17,530 bases of DNA from DAIRVC01 sp036803025 (GTDB lineage Bacteria > Chloroflexota > Anaerolineae > Anaerolineales > E44-bin32). Position numbers and translations under genes: made by a program. The DNA lies in contig DAIRVC010000044.1 in NCBI GenBank assembly GCA_036803025.1, forward strand, positions 1 through 17,530, in the 5' to 3' direction. The notes under the pieces are model-generated. The model saw nothing but the letters and a program-made list of their open reading frames with translations. It was not told the origin of the DNA and did no database searches. Of this stretch, positions 15,228-17,530 are shown piece by piece (the stretch's first letter is position 1; every line of letters begins with the position of its first letter).

Positions 15228-16235
15228 TCAGTCCGAGGTCTCAACCAGGCTGGCCCAATCCCGCTGCGCCCTGTACCAGTCCACCAGGCGAGGCAGGCCG
15301 TCCTGGAGTGTGACGGCCGGCTCCCACCCAAGCAGGCGCCCGGCCTTCTCGACATTCGCCCAATTGGCCTGCAAGTCGGCCGCGTGCGCCGGCCGATACT
15401 CGATCCGGGCCGGCTGCCCGATCATCTTGGACATGCGTGCGACCAGGTCGTTGATGGTGATGGTCTCGTGCCCGCCCAGGTTGATGACCTCGAAGCCGAG
15501 GGGCCGCAGAGCCAGGATCGTGCCTCGGGCGATATCGTCCACATAGGTGAAGCCGCGCGACTGCTTGCCATCGCCGTTGATCCGCACCGGCCGGCCTTCG
15601 TGGATCCATTGGCAGAAGCGGAACATGCTCATGTCCGGCCGGCCGGCCGGCCCGTAGACGGTGAAGTAGCGCACCACCGTCACGTCCAGGCCGTAGAGGA
15701 AGTGGTAGCTGTGTGCCAGGTGCTCGGCCGCCTTCTTGGTGGCGGCGTACGGCTGCAGGGGCCGTTCACTGGCGGCGGTCTCGGGCGTCGGCAGGGGCGC
15801 CCCGGCCTCGTAGACGCTCGAGGTCGAGGCCAGGACGAACTTGGGCACACCTCGCCGGCGGCACAGGTCCAGCAGGTTCAGGCAGCCGGTCACATTCGTG
15901 TCGACGTAGGCCCACGGGTCCTCGACCGATTGGCGCACGCCGGCCCGCGCCGCCAGGTTGATGACGGCCGCGTACGTACCTTCCCCCCAGGCGCGCGCCA
16001 GCGCCTCCCGGTCGACGATGTCCGCGCGTTGGAACTCGAAACCCGGCAGCCTCTGCAAGAGCGCCAGCCGCCATTCCTTCACACGCCGGTCGTAGGCCTC
16101 GTTCAGATTGTCGAGGCCGACGACCCGATGGCCTTCAGCCAGCAGCATCTCGGCCACGCGGGCGCCGATGAATCCGGCGGCGCCGGTGACGAGGTAGCTC
16201 TCCCCGGCCGGCGTCGGGCTAGGGCGCTGAGCCAT
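15228..16235 (-). CDS. NAD-dependent epimerase, UDP-glucuronate 4-epimerase-like
   Basis: This 335-residue extended SDR has the NAD-binding TGAAGFIG at 17-24, the catalytic Ser around 139-140 in ASTSSVYE and the Tyr163/Lys167 pair in YAATKKAAEHLAHSY. LDNLNEAYDRRVKEWRLALL, GVRQSVEDPWAYVDTN and RYFTVYGPAGRPDM are strings shared with UDP-glucuronate 4-epimerases of the CapI/LspL kind and with WbpP/TviC-like UDP-HexNAc(A) 4-epimerases. Its neighbour is a UDP-HexNAc 6-dehydrogenase, so the real substrate may be UDP-GlcNAcA (giving UDP-GalNAcA) rather than UDP-GlcA; the sequence alone does not decide. ATG 16235 shares one base with the upstream stop (TGATG) and has GAGG five bases before it; GTG 16238 is the alternative start. 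Cytoplasmic. Confidence 0.9.
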   Translation of the reverse strand: MAQRPSPTPAGESYLVTGAAGFIGARVAEMLLAEGHRVVGLDNLNEAYDRRVKEWRLALLQRLPGFEFQRADIVDREALARAWGEGTYAAVINLAARAGVRQSVEDPWAYVDTNVTGCLNLLDLCRRRGVPKFVLASTSSVYEAGAPLPTPETAASERPLQPYAATKKAAEHLAHSYHFLYGLDVTVVRYFTVYGPAGRPDMSMFRFCQWIHEGRPVRINGDGKQSRGFTYVDDIARGTILALRPLGFEVINLGGHETITINDLVARMSKMIGQPARIEYRPAHAADLQANWANVEKAGRLLGWEPAVTLQDGLPRLVDWYRAQRDWASLVETSD

Positions 16236-17530
16236 CACAGCCTCACGATCTTGGGGTCGGTGATCCCGGAGGCGGCCATCACGTTGCGGGCGTCGAAGAT
16301 CAGGCGCGCCGCCTTGGCCAGGGCGGCGTAATCGAGGGCGCGGTGGTCGGTAACGATCACGACGCAGTCGGCCAGACCTGCGGCCTTGTTGAGATCGGAT
16401 ACCGAACGCAATTCGATCCCATCTCCCGCCAACGCCGGGACGTAGGGGTCGTAGTATTCCACCGCCGCGCCCTTCTCCTGAAGCAGGCCGATGATATCGA
16501 GCGCCGGAGATTCGCGCATGTCGGCGACGTTCGGCTTGTAGGCCACTCCCACGATCAGGATGCGCGCCTCACGCAGCGGCTTGCCGGCATCGTTGAGCAG
16601 GTCCTGCACGCGGCGCACGACATGGCGCGGCATGCTGGTGTTGATCTCGCTGGCCAGCTCGATGAATCGGGCGGTGTACTTGACGCTCTTCAGTTTCCAC
16701 GAAAGGTAGAGCGGATCGATGGGGATGCAGTGTCCGCCCAATCCCGGGCCAGGCGTGAACTTCATGAAGCCGAAGGGCTTGGTGGCGGCGGCCTCGATCA
16801 CCTCCCACACATCGATCCCCAGGCGTTCGCACATCAACGCCATCTCGTTCACCATGGCGATGTTGACCGCCCGGAAGGTGTTCTCGAGCAGCTTGGCCAT
16901 CTCAGCCACTTCGGCCGACGACACGCGCACGACGGCCGACATGGCCTGGGCATACATGGCTGCCGCCACCTCGGTGCAGGCCGGCGTGATGCCGCCGACC
17001 ACCTTGGGCATGTTGGCGGTGGTCCAGTCCTTGCGGCCCGGGTCGACCCGTTCAGGCGAGAAAGCCAGGAACAGGTCCGTCCCGACCCGGCAGCCTTGTT
17101 TCTCCAACTCCGGCAGGACCAACTCGCGCGTGGTCCCCGGGTAGCTGGTCGATTCGAGGATGACGACCATCTCGGGGTGAAGATGCGGCGCAATGGCGCG
17201 CACGGCCGAGACGATGAAGGAGAGGTCCGGATCCCCGGTCTTGCGCAGCGGTGTCGGCACGCAGATGCTCACCCCGTCGGCCTGAGCCAGCGTCTCGAAG
17301 GAGGTCGAGGCCGACAGGCGTTCAGCGGAGACCAGTGCGGCGATCTGGCTGGCCGGCACGTCCTCGATGTAGCTCTCGCCGCGTTGAATGGCCTCGACCT
17401 TAGCTGAGTCCTGGTCGATGCCGATGACCGTGCAGCCTGATTCGGCCAGGGTGACGGCCAGGGGCAGGCCGACGTAGCCCAGGCCGACGATGCCGATCCG
17501 ACCCTGGCGTTTCTCAAAGCGCTCGATCAG
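16235..17530 (-). CDS. UDP-N-acetylglucosamine/UDP-HexNAc 6-dehydrogenase (WbpA-like), 5' end beyond window
   Basis: The minus-strand frame is open from the right edge (431 residues seen). Near the edge IGIVGLGYVGLPLA is the NAD-binding Rossmann motif, so only about ten to twenty N-terminal residues should be missing. The middle domain has KLLENTFRAVNIAMVNE and AATKPFGFMKF followed by GPGLGGHCIPIDPLYLSWK, with the catalytic Cys at about residue 268 of the visible part. The C-terminal UDP-binding domain follows (ARILIVGVAYKPNVADMRESPA). The enzyme oxidises C6 of a UDP-sugar to the uronate with two NAD+. The IDVWEVIEAAATKPFGFM and PIDPLYLSWK context points to the WbpA-type UDP-GlcNAc 6-dehydrogenases more than to UDP-glucose (Ugd) enzymes; that choice is from family knowledge. 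Its TGA overlaps the epimerase ATG, fitting consecutive steps. Confidence 0.93.
   Translation of the reverse strand: MIERFEKRQGRIGIVGLGYVGLPLAVTLAESGCTVIGIDQDSAKVEAIQRGESYIEDVPASQIAALVSAERLSASTSFETLAQADGVSICVPTPLRKTGDPDLSFIVSAVRAIAPHLHPEMVVILESTSYPGTTRELVLPELEKQGCRVGTDLFLAFSPERVDPGRKDWTTANMPKVVGGITPACTEVAAAMYAQAMSAVVRVSSAEVAEMAKLLENTFRAVNIAMVNEMALMCERLGIDVWEVIEAAATKPFGFMKFTPGPGLGGHCIPIDPLYLSWKLKSVKYTARFIELASEINTSMPRHVVRRVQDLLNDAGKPLREARILIVGVAYKPNVADMRESPALDIIGLLQEKGAAVEYYDPYVPALAGDGIELRSVSDLNKAAGLADCVVIVTDHRALDYAALAKAARLIFDARNVMAASGITDPKIVRL

Noticed and set aside
15634..15652. Repeated CCGG units suggesting a simple repeat
   Set aside because: They fall in codons for the Gly-Pro-Ala-Gly-Arg-Pro segment of the epimerase, a conserved family motif, so no separate repeat element is called.
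16343..17407. 354-codon plus-strand open frame
   Set aside because: Antisense to the 6-dehydrogenase; His/Gly/Asp-rich without family features.

Overview
The window is a GC-rich stretch (roughly two thirds G+C by eye) of bacterial chromosome, almost completely coding. It holds a cell-surface polysaccharide / glycan locus: nucleotide-sugar enzymes, cytoplasmic glycosyltransferases, a lipid-linked sugar synthase, several large multi-spanning proteins of GT-C character and two different Wzx-type flippases. The style of the membrane proteins, the gene mix and the frequent GTG/TTG starts recall Chloroflexota (Anaerolineae-like) genomes. That assignment is an inference from memory of the families; no marker gene is present.

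Layout. (1) 1-2736, minus strand: two tandem, clearly paralogous large membrane proteins, the second cut by the left edge. (2) 2737-3012: the only sizeable non-coding gap, between divergent genes. (3) 3013-4527, plus strand: an O-antigen-translocase-like flippase, the only plus-strand gene, meeting the next gene tail to tail on a shared CTAG. (4) 9687-4524, minus: GDP-mannose 4,6-dehydratase, a DPM1/GtrB-type GT2, a GT4 and an AsnB-like amidotransferase. The last three are tightly packed or overlapping, and a strong sigma70-type promoter (TTGACG-16-TATAAT) lies just upstream of the dehydratase. (5) 17530-9733, minus: a nucleotide-sugar 6-dehydrogenase (5' end beyond the right edge), a UDP-uronate-epimerase-like SDR, a second flippase, a GT4, a GT39/ArnT-like protein and another GT-C-like protein that is split into two overlapping frames, most likely by a single-base shift near position 10381. 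Genes in this block overlap by a few bases or are separated by fewer than 10 bases.

How they may work together (inference). The dehydrogenase and epimerase would supply a UDP-hexuronic acid, such as UDP-GlcNAcA and its C4 epimer. The AsnB-like enzyme could amidate the uronate or another acidic sugar. Gmd would feed a GDP-6-deoxyhexose branch, but its usual partner reductase is not in the window. The GT4 enzymes would build the repeat unit, the flippases export it, and the DPM1/GtrB-like GT2 would load a sugar on polyprenyl phosphate for the GT-C-like membrane enzymes. No initiating phosphoglycosyltransferase, recognisable Wzy or Wzz/Wzc is visible, so the locus probably continues past one or both edges.
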